Positions 33,285 through 41,859 of a stretch of DNA of 64,000 nt are shown here, piece after piece. The stretch spans positions 124,001 through 188,000 of the forward strand of contig JAUXVD010000023.1 in the NCBI GenBank assembly GCA_030684575.1, read 5' to 3'. The DNA is from Nitrospirota bacterium. Lineage in GTDB: Bacteria; Nitrospirota; Nitrospiria; Nitrospirales; Nitrospiraceae. The translations under genes and the position numbers were made by a program. How positions within the stretch are numbered: the first letter of the stretch is position 1; each line of letters opens with the position of its first letter. The notes beneath the pieces were generated by a model. That model had not been told where the DNA came from and searched no databases. It saw only the letters and a program-made list of their open reading frames with translations.

Positions 33285-34208
33285 TCAAATGTTGAAATAC
33301 TTTTCGATGCTGATATACCGCTCGCCCGTATCGCAGAGGATCGTGACCACGTTCTTGCCCGGTCCCAGTTCCTGTGCGATTTTCTGTGCAGCGAACACAT
33401 TGGCTCCCGCGGAGATACCGACCAGGAGACCTTCCTTCTTCGATAGCTGCTTGGCCGTTTGATAGGCTTCGTCGTCGGTCACGGTCATCACCCGATCGAT
33501 GATGGCCCGGTTCAATACTTTCGGGACGAACCCTGCGCCGATACCCTGAATCTTATGCGGCCCCGGTTCTCCGCCGGACAAGACCGGCGAGCCGGCCGGT
33601 TCCACGGCGATCACTTTCACGTCGCGATTCCGTTCCTTGAACAATTCGCCGCATCCGGTAATCGTGCCGCCAGTGCCAACCGCCGCGACGAAGGCATCGA
33701 TCTTTCCGTCGAGCGCATCCAGAATCTCGATCGCAGTGGTCTTCTTATGCATCGCCGGATTTGCCGGATTGGAAAACTGATCCGGCATATAGTACGACGG
33801 ATTTTGCGCGATGATGCTCTCCGCCTCGCGGATCGAGCCCTTCATCCCTTCCCAGGCCGGCGTCAAGACGAGCTGTGCGCCGTAGGAGGACAAGAGACTG
33901 GCCCGCTCCATGCTCATGCTCTCCGGCATGACGAGAATCAGCTTATAGCCACGGACCGCGGCGACCAATGCCAGCCCGATTCCGGTGTTCCCACTCGTGG
34001 GCTCGACAATCGTGCCGCCCGGCTTTAAATGACCCAGGCGTTCTGCCTCGTTGATCATGTTGAGACAGATCCGGTCCTTGATGCTTCCGCCAGGATTAAA
34101 GAACTCGACCTTTCCGTAGATCGTCGCTCCGCCGGTCGGCGAAAGCCGGTTCAGACGGACAAGGGGAGTCCGCCCGATGAGTTCGGTAATATCCTTGTAC
34201 AGAGGCAT
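33285..34208 (-). CDS. cysK: Cysteine synthase (O-acetylserine/O-phosphoserine sulfhydrylase)
   Basis: 307 residues of PLP fold type II. The PLP lysine is in GGSIKDR, the substrate loop in TSGNTGIG, the phosphate loop in GTGGTITG. It makes cysteine from an activated serine and sulfide; in the CysM branch the sulfur comes from a carrier thiocarboxylate instead. Presence of ThiS- and MoaD-like carriers, E1 enzymes and a JAMM protease in the operon makes carrier-supplied sulfur possible. A GTG two codons upstream overlapping the thiS stop is an alternative start. Ends with EKYFNI, so the C-terminal tail is short. Confidence 0.93.
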   Translation of the reverse strand: MPLYKDITELIGRTPLVRLNRLSPTGGATIYGKVEFFNPGGSIKDRICLNMINEAERLGHLKPGGTIVEPTSGNTGIGLALVAAVRGYKLILVMPESMSMERASLLSSYGAQLVLTPAWEGMKGSIREAESIIAQNPSYYMPDQFSNPANPAMHKKTTAIEILDALDGKIDAFVAAVGTGGTITGCGELFKERNRDVKVIAVEPAGSPVLSGGEPGPHKIQGIGAGFVPKVLNRAIIDRVMTVTDDEAYQTAKQLSKKEGLLVGISAGANVFAAQKIAQELGPGKNVVTILCDTGERYISIEKYFNI

Positions 34209-34210
34209 CG

Positions 34211-34411
34211 TCACCGGCCACCTCCCATATAGAATAAGAACTCGACCCGGTCGCCCTCGTTCAGGCTGGTGGTGGCGAGAAGATTCCGGTCTAGCACGGT
34301 GTCGTTGACTTCGACTGCAACCATTTGCGGTTCGATTTTTTTGGCCTGGAGAAGATCGAGGACCGTTCCTCCTGAAATCTCTTCTGGCTTGCCATTGATT
34401 TTGACCTGCAT
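34211..34411 (-). CDS. thiS: ThiS-like sulfur carrier
   Basis: 66 residues. MQVKINGKPEEI, VAVEVNDTVLDR and LNEGDRVEFLFYMGGG match ThiS. The C-terminus is Gly-Gly-Gly-Arg rather than the usual Gly-Gly, so one residue would need removal before adenylation. The start was chosen at the internal ATG because upstream sequence is not ThiS-like. It is the first gene of the sulfur operon and its stop overlaps the possible cysK GTG start. It would deliver sulfur to the thiazole of thiamine or, given its neighbours, to cysteine. Confidence 0.85.
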   Translation of the reverse strand: MQVKINGKPEEISGGTVLDLLQAKKIEPQMVAVEVNDTVLDRNLLATTSLNEGDRVEFLFYMGGGR

Positions 34412-34561
34412 GAAGACTCCTAATATGGCCCAGAGATTAAACAATTCCAACACGTTATCAAACGGACTTTGCCGTTGTCAAGGCAACGAAATGGGCCGGT
34501 TCGTGGCTTGACTTTGTTCGTGATCCGCCGCCACTATGCCATCTTTTGGAGGCGTGATTGC

Positions 34562-34939
34562 ATGTGGAAACGCAATTTCATGTTCAGGTCCGCTGAGGCC
34601 ATTCCGCTCAAAGAATCCGAAAACGAGCTGTTTCACGATACCGACCCCGCCATGGATAGCGCCGGACTCCAGTTAGAGAAGTTTTTATCCGTATGGATTC
34701 AAGGCGAAGGGGAAGACGAGAAACCAACGATCTTTACGAACATGTATGTTCGCACGGCCACGTTGGATTTTCAGAAGCGGGTCGGATTTCTCCAGCCTCT
34801 CCAAGGCCGCACACACCAGATCAAACAGTTGCTCACGCCGGGCCAAAAGCAGTTTCTGCAACAATGGCTCGCCACCACGGCGCCCGAGGCCTGGGAGGCC
34901 ACGGACGAACATTTCAAAATGTTGTTCGAGCTCGAATAA
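34562..34939 (+). CDS. Conserved-looking hypothetical protein
   Basis: 125 residues from an ATG preceded by TTTTGGAGG. Soluble, mixed alpha/beta: MWKRNFMFRSAEAIPL at the N-terminus, a central FLSVWIQGEGEDE, a C-terminal helix with LTPGQKQFLQQWLATTAPEAWEATDEHF. No motif recognised. It is divergent from the sulfur operon and 26 bases ahead of the PLD-like gene, possibly co-transcribed with it. Confidence 0.65.
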   Translation: MWKRNFMFRSAEAIPLKESENELFHDTDPAMDSAGLQLEKFLSVWIQGEGEDEKPTIFTNMYVRTATLDFQKRVGFLQPLQGRTHQIKQLLTPGQKQFLQQWLATTAPEAWEATDEHFKMLFELE

Positions 34940-34965
34940 TTCACCGGATCTGCCATGTGCCATCT

Positions 34966-35517
34966 ATGAGCGCAGTCCTTGCCCACTCCATCATCCGGTC
35001 GCTCGCTCTCGTCGCCCTGCTGCTCACGGTTCCGCGTGGGACCGGCTGGGCGGCCACGGTGGAGGTCTACTATGCACCGGAAGATGCGCCACTCGATCGC
35101 CTGGCGGCGCTCTACGGACAGGCTAAACGTTATCTCTACGTGGCGGTCTATGGGTTAACCACCCCTCGCGCGGTGGAGGCGATGATCGCGGCCAAGAAGC
35201 GGGGCGTCGATGTGCGATTGATCACCGACCGGCAGCGCACCGAGGACGTCAAGCAGCGCGCGGCGCTGCATACCTTGCATCTGGCCGGCATTCCTATTCT
35301 GGTCAACGAACATGACGGGTTGATGCATCTGAAGCAGGCCGTGATTGACGATGAGGCGAACGCCTCCGGTTCGATGAACCATACGACCAGCGGCAACCGG
35401 TATAACGATGAGCGGCTCGACATCATCACCGATCACGCGATCTCCGTAAAAGCCAGGGAGAAATTCCTGGCGATGTGGAACGATCACGCGAGGTACCGGG
35501 CCTGGGACGCACACTGA
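34966..35517 (+). CDS. Secreted phospholipase D-like protein (single HKD motif)
   Basis: 183 residues with a signal peptide (AHSIIRSLALVALLLTVPRGTGWA). One HKD motif is seen, H-L-K-x4-D followed by NASGSMNHTTSGNRYNDE, the pattern of Nuc-type PLD endonucleases, which act as dimers with one motif each. YLYVAVYGLTTPRAVEAMIAAKKRGVDVRLITD is the usual first strand-helix region. It probably cleaves nucleic acid or phosphodiesters in the periplasm. The chosen ATG gives the signal peptide; a longer upstream frame overlaps the previous gene and is not protein-like. Confidence 0.85.
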   Translation: MSAVLAHSIIRSLALVALLLTVPRGTGWAATVEVYYAPEDAPLDRLAALYGQAKRYLYVAVYGLTTPRAVEAMIAAKKRGVDVRLITDRQRTEDVKQRAALHTLHLAGIPILVNEHDGLMHLKQAVIDDEANASGSMNHTTSGNRYNDERLDIITDHAISVKAREKFLAMWNDHARYRAWDAH

Positions 35518-35521
35518 GACG

Positions 35522-36805
35522 ATGGTAGATATGATTGAGCAGGCTGATGTGGCGGTGGTAGGAGCCGGGGGCGGTGGAGCCGTCCTCGCGTTGGCGCTGG
35601 CGAAGCAGGGGATCAGCACGGTCGTGCTGGATCAGGCTGCCGGTCCACCCCAGGGATTGCGGGGAGAAATTCTCCAACCGAACGGACAGCATGTGCTCGA
35701 TCGCCTGGGCGTCTTGCAATCGTTGCCGACCGATGCGACCAGATCCGTGCGACACTTTCATTTCTGCCGGGCCGGAGGCAAGCGCCTCTGTAGCATCGAC
35801 TACAATGACCTGCCAGAACCGTACAATCGCGCCATCGTGACCTTGCCGAATGTGGCCCACCATGCCATCGTCGCAGCGGTGCAGCAGCAGCAGAGCGCGA
35901 TTCTTCGTTATGGGACCTCTTTCGCCGGACTGTTGCGCGAGGGAAACAAGGTGGTGGGATTGACCACGCAAGGACCGGAAGGGACGAGCACGGTCCGCGC
36001 TAAGATTGTCGTCGGCGCCGACGGGGCCTTTTCGAAAGTGCGCGAGGCTCTGCAGATTCCCGTCGATCTGCATCGCTATCCCGATGGCTATCTGATTGCG
36101 ATTCTCGAATCGGAGGAGCCCATCTCCGAATCGTTTTACTATGTCGGGCACAAGACCATTTTGGGTTTGTTTCCTGCGACGGGAAATAAAGTCTATCTGT
36201 TCTACATGATCCCGAGCGGCTCGATAGAGGCCGTGAAGCAGCGGGGTATTCCCGCGCTGCAGCAGGCCTGGAGTCAGATCGCGCCACAGTTCTCCGGGCT
36301 GTTCCGTGGTTTACGCGATTGGAACCAGACCGCCTATATGCCGACCGGGCGGGTGCGGACGCCGACCTGGGTGGCGGATGGCGCCCTGTTGATCGGTGAT
36401 GCCGCCCATGCCATGAATCCCCATGCCTCGCAGGGGCGTATGCAGGCGATGGTCGATGCAATGGCGCTGTCCGATCTCTTGCCGGGCTGTTTAGCTGATA
36501 AGGATTATTCGGCCGACCGGCTGAAAGAGTTTGAACGAGTTAGACGGCCGCATGTGACGATGTTGCAGCAGTTGGCCGATCAACAAGTGTTCTATTGGAA
36601 TACGGGCAATCCGGTCGTGGCTTTCCTGCGCGATCGCGTCTTTCAGACCTTGGATCGGAATGCACGGCTGCGGTATCAGGTCCTCTCGACCACGGCGGGG
36701 TTGCGAGCGACCGCGCCCTTCGACCTGATCGACCGCGTGATCGCTGCGGGGTTTCTCCCGGATTTTCGCGCGAATGAAACGGCTCCACATCCGAAGTCTT
36801 CATGA
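35522..36805 (+). CDS. FAD-dependent monooxygenase (UbiH/PHBH fold)
   Basis: 427 residues. FAD-binding N-terminal motif DVAVVGAGGGGAVLALALAKQG, central VVGADGAFSKVR (DG motif) and C-terminal IGDAAHAMNPHASQGRMQAMVDA (GD motif) define class A flavoprotein monooxygenases. In this group NAD(P)H reduces FAD and one oxygen atom is inserted into an aromatic substrate, as in ubiquinone or menaquinone modification and phenol breakdown. The substrate cannot be named. An ATG three codons downstream is equally possible. It begins five bases after the PLD gene and precedes an NTase-fold gene by 11 bases. Confidence 0.88.
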   Translation: MVDMIEQADVAVVGAGGGGAVLALALAKQGISTVVLDQAAGPPQGLRGEILQPNGQHVLDRLGVLQSLPTDATRSVRHFHFCRAGGKRLCSIDYNDLPEPYNRAIVTLPNVAHHAIVAAVQQQQSAILRYGTSFAGLLREGNKVVGLTTQGPEGTSTVRAKIVVGADGAFSKVREALQIPVDLHRYPDGYLIAILESEEPISESFYYVGHKTILGLFPATGNKVYLFYMIPSGSIEAVKQRGIPALQQAWSQIAPQFSGLFRGLRDWNQTAYMPTGRVRTPTWVADGALLIGDAAHAMNPHASQGRMQAMVDAMALSDLLPGCLADKDYSADRLKEFERVRRPHVTMLQQLADQQVFYWNTGNPVVAFLRDRVFQTLDRNARLRYQVLSTTAGLRATAPFDLIDRVIAAGFLPDFRANETAPHPKSS

Positions 36806-36815
36806 GGAATAGGGC

Positions 36816-37574
36816 ATGACTGAACGTGTAATCGAAGGCCTGTCGAACGAAACACAGCAGAAGCTGCAGACCTATGTGAACGAGGTCAAGGGTGTCTTCG
36901 GGGAGCAGTTGGAAGGCATGTTGCTCTACGGCAGCGCCGTGAGAGGTGAGTTCCTTCCGGGACGCTCCAATCTCAATATCCTGCTCCTCGTGTCGTCGTA
37001 CGACAGCGCCGTCCTCAGAAAGTACAGCGCCGTGCACCGTCAATGGAGCAAGGAACAGATCGTGGTTCCCCTCTTTCTCACGGAAGAGGAGCTGCATCTG
37101 TCGGCCGCGGTCTTCCCGCTCGAATTTTTGGAAATCCAGGAGCACCATCGCGTATTGGGCGGGCGCGATCCCTTCATCGGTTTTCATGTGAAGAGCGACC
37201 GGCTGCGAGAGGCCGTCGTCCAGGGCATGACGAGCAATCTGTTCCGGCTGCGCCAACGCTATGTCGAAGGGGGCGGGACCGACGATGCCACCACGATTTT
37301 GCTGCCGCTCTCGATTACGGCGACAGTGCCCTTGCTGCGCGGAGTACTGCGGCTCCTCGGGCGGCCGGCGCTCTCCCGATCTGAGGCCGTGATCAACGAC
37401 GTGGCCGAGCAATTGACGCTGGACCTGCAGGGACTGCTCGATGCGCTGCTGCTCAAGCGCGGGCAGATTTCTCCCGGCCCGAGCGAAGTGCCTCGCCTGT
37501 TCGACCGGTATTTGCAGACCATGACGCAACTCACGCGTGCGGTTGAACAACTGCCGCAGCCGGGGCCACGATGA
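36816..37574 (+). CDS. Nucleotidyltransferase-fold protein lacking catalytic Asp
   Basis: 252 residues. The segment LLYGSAVRGEFLPGRSNLNILLLV (GS at 39-40) aligns with the NTase hallmark G-S-x-x-R-G-x-x-x-x-x-S-D-x-D, but both Asp positions are Asn (Asn52 and Asn54), so it should not transfer nucleotides. The C-terminal half is helical (VINDVAEQLTLDLQGLLDALLLK), like substrate-binding domains of such enzymes. It overlaps the following TPM gene (ATGA). It may be a regulatory or scaffold pseudoenzyme. Confidence 0.75.
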   Translation: MTERVIEGLSNETQQKLQTYVNEVKGVFGEQLEGMLLYGSAVRGEFLPGRSNLNILLLVSSYDSAVLRKYSAVHRQWSKEQIVVPLFLTEEELHLSAAVFPLEFLEIQEHHRVLGGRDPFIGFHVKSDRLREAVVQGMTSNLFRLRQRYVEGGGTDDATTILLPLSITATVPLLRGVLRLLGRPALSRSEAVINDVAEQLTLDLQGLLDALLLKRGQISPGPSEVPRLFDRYLQTMTQLTRAVEQLPQPGPR

Positions 37575-38299
37575 CGAAGATCCTCAACATCGCAATGGTC
37601 TGTTGTCTCGTCCTCGTTGCGGGGATCGCTCAGGCGGTGCCCTACGATCGGCCCAAGATCCAATTGCCGGAGCCGCGAGGTTATGTGAGCGACCATGGAC
37701 AGGTGGTCAATGCGGAATGGAAAGAACGTATCCGGTCTGTCTGTCAGGATCTGGAGCGGAAGACCGGCGTGGAAATGGTCGTGGTGACGGTCCCGAACAT
37801 CAAACCCTTCGGGACGGTCAATGAATATGCGACGGCGATCTATGCCAAGTGGGGCATTGGGTCCGCGCAACAAGAGCATGGCGTCATGGTGCTGGTATCG
37901 GTGGAGGACCGACAAGTCGCGATCACGCTGGGCCGGCAGATGTTGCCGGTGATTACCCCCACGGTGATGAATCAAGTCGGACATGAGCATCTGCAGCCGT
38001 TCATCGACCGGGGCCAGTTCGGCGAAGGGCTCTATCGCACCGTGGTCTCGCTCGCCGCGCCGGCGCAGGAAATCAGGGTCGGGACGCTCTCGAAGACCCA
38101 TTTCAAAGGTGTCGGTTTCTGGATCACCCTCTTCACCAGCATCGGAGCCATCTCTTTCTTCTGGTGGATCAGCCGACCGGACCTCCGGCATCCCTATCGT
38201 CGGATTCAGAAAGGCGAGTATTGGGGGACGGGGCAGGGGGGATTCGGGGGGAACTTCGGGGGATTTGGAGGGGGGACGGGAAGCGACGGGTGGCGGTAA
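37571..38299 (+). CDS. TPM-domain membrane protein (YgcG-like)
   Basis: 242 residues: signal peptide (MTKILNIAMVCCLVLVAGIAQA), TPM domain (about residues 38-165: VSDHGQVV...EMVVVTVPNIKPFGTVNEYATAIYAKWGIG...VEDRQVAITLGRQM), one transmembrane helix (about 182-198) and a Gly-rich tail (GGFGGNFGGFGGG). This is the usual TPM_phosphatase/YgcG layout; the family has reported phosphatase activity in plants and a role in photosystem II repair, with unknown bacterial function. Its ATG overlaps the preceding gene's stop. Confidence 0.88.
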   Translation: MTKILNIAMVCCLVLVAGIAQAVPYDRPKIQLPEPRGYVSDHGQVVNAEWKERIRSVCQDLERKTGVEMVVVTVPNIKPFGTVNEYATAIYAKWGIGSAQQEHGVMVLVSVEDRQVAITLGRQMLPVITPTVMNQVGHEHLQPFIDRGQFGEGLYRTVVSLAAPAQEIRVGTLSKTHFKGVGFWITLFTSIGAISFFWWISRPDLRHPYRRIQKGEYWGTGQGGFGGNFGGFGGGTGSDGWR

Positions 38300-38311
38300 C
38301 GATGGTAGCAC

Positions 38312-38379
38312 GGCCTGGTCGTCCTCCTGCTCGCGGAACGCGCACGATAGGAATGTGCTCGTTCGACGCGAGTAATCGG
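38312..38379 (+). repeat. Family B repeat, partial copy
   Basis: CCTGCTCGCGGAACGCGCACGATAGG...TGTGCTCGTTCGACGCGAG, the core of a dispersed repeat found again at 40803, 41741, 44318, 47430, 51907 and 53892. Its full form (53892-53988) has terminal inverted repeats. It follows the TPM gene stop by 12 bases. Confidence 0.7.
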
Positions 38380-38495
38380 ATTTGTGTTTCTGCGTTCGGG
38401 ATAGAGACCTGCCAGCGCTCGTGCACCTACTGGAAATAGGCTGCCTGATTGTTCCTCATTCGGATCGGCTATTCTGATTATCAAACGGAGATGAC

Positions 38496-40757
38496 ATGGC
38501 AATCGTGTGGTCGGTGACGGTTTTTCTGAGCGCCTTCTTGCTGTTCTTAGTGCAGCCGATGATGGCGAAGATGATCCTCCCGATGTTGGGGGGCACCCCG
38601 GCTGTGTGGAACACCTGCATGTTGTTCTATCAGGCGACCCTGTTGGCCGGGTATGGTTACGTCCATCTCCTGAGCTCGCGTGTGGACCCTCGACGCCAGC
38701 TCGTCATTCATCTTGCCTTGCTGGCCCTGCCGTTGCTGCTGTTGCCGATCGGCCTGCCTGCCGGCTGGACTCCTCCGGATGAGACGAATCCTGTGTTCTG
38801 GGTGCTCCTGCTCCTGACGGTCGCCATTGGTCTGCCGTTTTTTGTGCTGTCCACCACGGCGCCCCTGCTGCAGAAATGGTTTTCCTGGACGGATCATCGG
38901 TCAGCGAAGGACCCGTACTTTCTCTATGCCGCGAGTAATGCCGGCAGTATGCTGGGACTGCTCAGCTATCCATTTGTGATCGAGCCGTGGCTCCCTCTGA
39001 GAGGCGCCGATCAACTGACGCAGACGCTGCTCTGGAGCTTCGGATACGGCGCACTGGTTCTGCTCATCCTCGTCTGCGCATGGTTCGTGAGATCTACACA
39101 CAAGAGCCGGGGAACGGAGGCGGCGGCCGATATGGGCCAGCAGGCCATAGCTCCGCTCTCCCCTGTATCGACGGGCCTGCTCGTGCGATGGGTCCTGCTG
39201 GCCTTTATTCCTTCCAGCATGCTTCTCGGCGCGACCACCCATATCACCCTCAACGTCGCGGCGATCCCGTTGCTGTGGGTCGTTCCACTCTCGCTCTATC
39301 TGCTGAGTTTCATCATTGTGTTTGCCAAATGGCCGGCGGCCAATCACCGGGCCATGGTGCTTGTCCTCCCGTTGGTCCTGCTACTCATGGCCTTTGACAT
39401 GATGCCCAACGCACCAGCCTTGTCCTATTGGATGAAACTCTTCCTTCCTCTCGCGGGATTGGGAGTGGTGGCCATGGTCTGTCATGGCGAGCTGGCGAGA
39501 ACCAGGCCGCCGACGGACCGGCTCACGTTGTTTTATCTCCTCATGTCTGTCGGTGGCGCGCTCGGCGGCCTCTTCAATGCGCTGATCGCCCCGGTGGTCT
39601 TCACGGACATTTATGAGTACGAGATCGTCATGGTGCTCGCCTGTTTCATCCTGCCGTCCTTACTGGAGAAGGATCCGCTCTGGACTGCCCGATGGTCTCC
39701 GTACCGTTGGTCTGTCGGGAAAGGACAGGCGGGAGATTGGGCCTGGGTGCTGGGTGTGGCGCTCGTGACCGGCCTCTTTATGTGGTTCATTCGCCCGTTG
39801 AAGGACCCGGCATTCCTGTTGGTGATGGTCTGCACAGGCCTGCCATTCTTGCTTTGCTATGCCGCGGTAGGAAGGCCCGTTCGCCTGGGGCTCAGTCTCG
39901 CAGCGGTCCTGGTGATGGCGAATACGGTCAGCGCCTGGTTCGGGGCCCCGGTGCTGTATCAAACTCGCACGTTCTTCGGTGTCTTAAAGGTCGAATATAC
40001 AAAGGAGAACAACACGCGCCAGTTGGTGCATGGCACGACCAATCATGGAATCCAGCGTGTCGAACCGGAGTTCCGGCGTGAGTCCGTAAGCTATTTTCAT
40101 CCGACCGGTCCCTATGGGCAGGTGTTTGCGGCCTTCAGCGGGTCGAAGGCCAAGAAGAATATCGCCGTGACAGGGTTGGGTATCGCGGCCTTGGCGAATT
40201 ACTGCGAGCAGGGACAATCCTTAACCTATTACGAGATCGATCCCGCGGTCGTGACGATCGCGCAAGACCCCCAGCTCTTTACCTATTACGACGATGCGAC
40301 GGCACGAGGGGTGGCCCTGCGCGTGGTGGTCGGCGACGCGCGGCTGAAGATGGAGGACGCGCCGGATGCCGGCTATGACATGATCATCATGGACGCCTTT
40401 ACCTCCGATGCGATTCCGGTTCATCTCCTCACCCGCGAAGCCATGGAGATGTATCTGCGAAAGCTGGCTCCTGGTGGACTCCTGGTCACGCACATCTCGA
40501 ACCGGTACCTGGCTCTTGAGCCGGTGTTGGGCAATCTTGCGGAAGCGCTCGGGCTTGTGGCGCTGAAGCAATTCGATTTCGCGAACGGGGTACCCTTCAA
40601 GTCCGGAGCCGATCTGGTCGTGATGGCGAGGGAAGTTGAGGCGCTAGGGCCGCTCGCGACGGACCCCCGGTGGTCGCCAGTGGACAGGGTCCCGTCTGTC
40701 GGGACCTGGTCTGACGATTTCTCTAACGTGGTGAGCATCATCAAGTGGGGGATCTAA
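38496..40757 (+). CDS. Fused MFS-like transporter / spermidine synthase-like protein
   Basis: 753 residues. The first about 490 contain many transmembrane helices beginning VWSVTVFLSAFLLFLVQPMMAKMILPMLGGTPAVWNTC, the hallmark of fused MFS/spermidine synthases. A soluble methyltransferase-fold domain follows (about 500-735): ENNTRQLVHGTTNHGIQ, GLGIAALANYCEQGQSLTYYEIDP, VVVGDARLKMEDAP and DMIIMDAFTSDAIPVHLLTREA. It may make and move polyamines or related aminopropylated compounds, but activity has not been shown for most such fusions. A truncated family A repeat begins on the base after its stop codon. Confidence 0.9.
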   Translation: MAIVWSVTVFLSAFLLFLVQPMMAKMILPMLGGTPAVWNTCMLFYQATLLAGYGYVHLLSSRVDPRRQLVIHLALLALPLLLLPIGLPAGWTPPDETNPVFWVLLLLTVAIGLPFFVLSTTAPLLQKWFSWTDHRSAKDPYFLYAASNAGSMLGLLSYPFVIEPWLPLRGADQLTQTLLWSFGYGALVLLILVCAWFVRSTHKSRGTEAAADMGQQAIAPLSPVSTGLLVRWVLLAFIPSSMLLGATTHITLNVAAIPLLWVVPLSLYLLSFIIVFAKWPAANHRAMVLVLPLVLLLMAFDMMPNAPALSYWMKLFLPLAGLGVVAMVCHGELARTRPPTDRLTLFYLLMSVGGALGGLFNALIAPVVFTDIYEYEIVMVLACFILPSLLEKDPLWTARWSPYRWSVGKGQAGDWAWVLGVALVTGLFMWFIRPLKDPAFLLVMVCTGLPFLLCYAAVGRPVRLGLSLAAVLVMANTVSAWFGAPVLYQTRTFFGVLKVEYTKENNTRQLVHGTTNHGIQRVEPEFRRESVSYFHPTGPYGQVFAAFSGSKAKKNIAVTGLGIAALANYCEQGQSLTYYEIDPAVVTIAQDPQLFTYYDDATARGVALRVVVGDARLKMEDAPDAGYDMIIMDAFTSDAIPVHLLTREAMEMYLRKLAPGGLLVTHISNRYLALEPVLGNLAEALGLVALKQFDFANGVPFKSGADLVVMAREVEALGPLATDPRWSPVDRVPSVGTWSDDFSNVVSIIKWGI

Positions 40758-41221
40758 CAGGATCCTGAAGAAGTCCGTCAGCGGCGTTCTCGCGTCGATC
40801 AAAGGCTGATGATCTTCTGTGCTCGCGCAAGGCTTGTCTGTCTGGTTGGCTGGATTTTCTGGTCTGTCTAGTTCTTCTGGATGAATGTGCAGTCCTCCCA
40901 AGCAAACAAACCAGAGAGACGCGATAGACCATCCCTGCGTCTCGCTCGACCCGCCAGTCTTGCACGTCTCACGTCACCGTCAGTGGACATGCGCAGTGGG
41001 AGACCACACCAGCCGTCTCGCTCGTGATCACGCTTCCCGATTAAAGGGGAGAGGGGTAACGAGCTAGCTGGGTGGGAACATTGATAACAGCATATCCTGT
41101 TCGCATCGATCAGATGAAACTGTTGCAAACCGCATAGAATCCCCTTAGAACTCGGCAACCTGACGAACGTTGATTCCATGCGTGATCGGTGCAGAGCCAT
41201 GGGATGTTGTCAGGCGAGGTG
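40758..41221. repeat. Intergenic stretch with nested A, B and C repeat fragments
   Basis: No gene is seen. From left: the left half of a family A element (CAGGATCCTGAAGAAGTCCG..., 40758-40800) joined to a family B start (CTGATGATCTTCTGTGCTCGCGCAA, 40806-40830), then a family C palindrome (40835-40930; arms TTGTCTGTCTGGTTGG and ACCAGAGAGACGCGATAGACC). The rest is unassigned. Confidence 0.7.
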
Positions 41222-41539
41222 TTAGAGCCTTGGCACGCGATGTTTGTAATGGGCGGTTTGAAGAGATTCATGTAAAGGTGGTTGGCTGAGTTGCTCTCGC
41301 TCCCATTCGGTCAGCACTTGGTGGAACGCCTTCTCCGTAACGACCTGGTGATCCCGGAAATAACGATAGCGCTGTTGGTGCTCAGTATCGAATCGAGTCA
41401 CGTTGACTTGGTCCACGGCGAAGTCCGTGCGTTGCTCCAGTCCTTCAAAGTAGTGTTGTGCCAGAAATATGGCGCAGATTGATGAGAGGCTCACCATGAG
41501 GCTCGGGATCTTGGCGGCGACATGACTCTTCAGTTCCAT
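41222..41539 (-). CDS. Small protein with one membrane helix, unknown
   Basis: 105 residues; a TGGAGAA box lies about ten bases upstream of the ATG. One short hydrophobic segment (SLMVSLSSICAIFLAQHYF) and a charged C-terminal region rich in Gln/His/Tyr (RFDTEHQQRYRYFRDHQ). No family is recognised. It is isolated among repeats, so a decayed gene is possible. Confidence 0.5.
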   Translation of the reverse strand: MELKSHVAAKIPSLMVSLSSICAIFLAQHYFEGLEQRTDFAVDQVNVTRFDTEHQQRYRYFRDHQVVTEKAFHQVLTEWEREQLSQPPLHESLQTAHYKHRVPRL

Positions 41540-41859
41540 GATCTGGTTCTCCAGGTACCTTGTAACTATAGCGCAGGGTTCGACGTTCGGCCTCCTGTCC
41601 TCAGCGGGCTATCTGTCTATTGCAGTTGCCACCCAAACGACTCCGTTACTACAGCTTGTTGCCGTGGCTTGGCCCAACGGTTAAAGGCAGAGCCTACATC
41701 GAGTCACCTCAGACGAAGAAGCCGCAAGAGGAGAAGGGTCGACTGGCCGTCCTCCTGCTCGCGCAACGCGGATGGGCTGGTCTGTCTGGTTTTTCGGGAT
41801 GAATATTCAGTCCCCCCAACCAAACTAACCAGATAGACGGGATAGATCAGATGCGCCAG
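41540..41859. repeat. Intergenic stretch with family B and C repeats
   Basis: No convincing gene. A family B fragment (about 41741-41772, GGCCGTCCTCCTGCTCGCGCAACGCGG) runs into a family C palindrome (41774-41850; GGTCTGTCTGGTTTTTC ... AACTAACCAGATAGACGGGATAGATCAG). The same B-then-C order occurs at 40803. Confidence 0.7.

Noticed and set aside
34693-34965. Long N-terminal extension of the PLD-like gene
   Set aside because: The extension overlaps the preceding gene and lacks a protein-like composition; the internal ATG begins a proper signal peptide.
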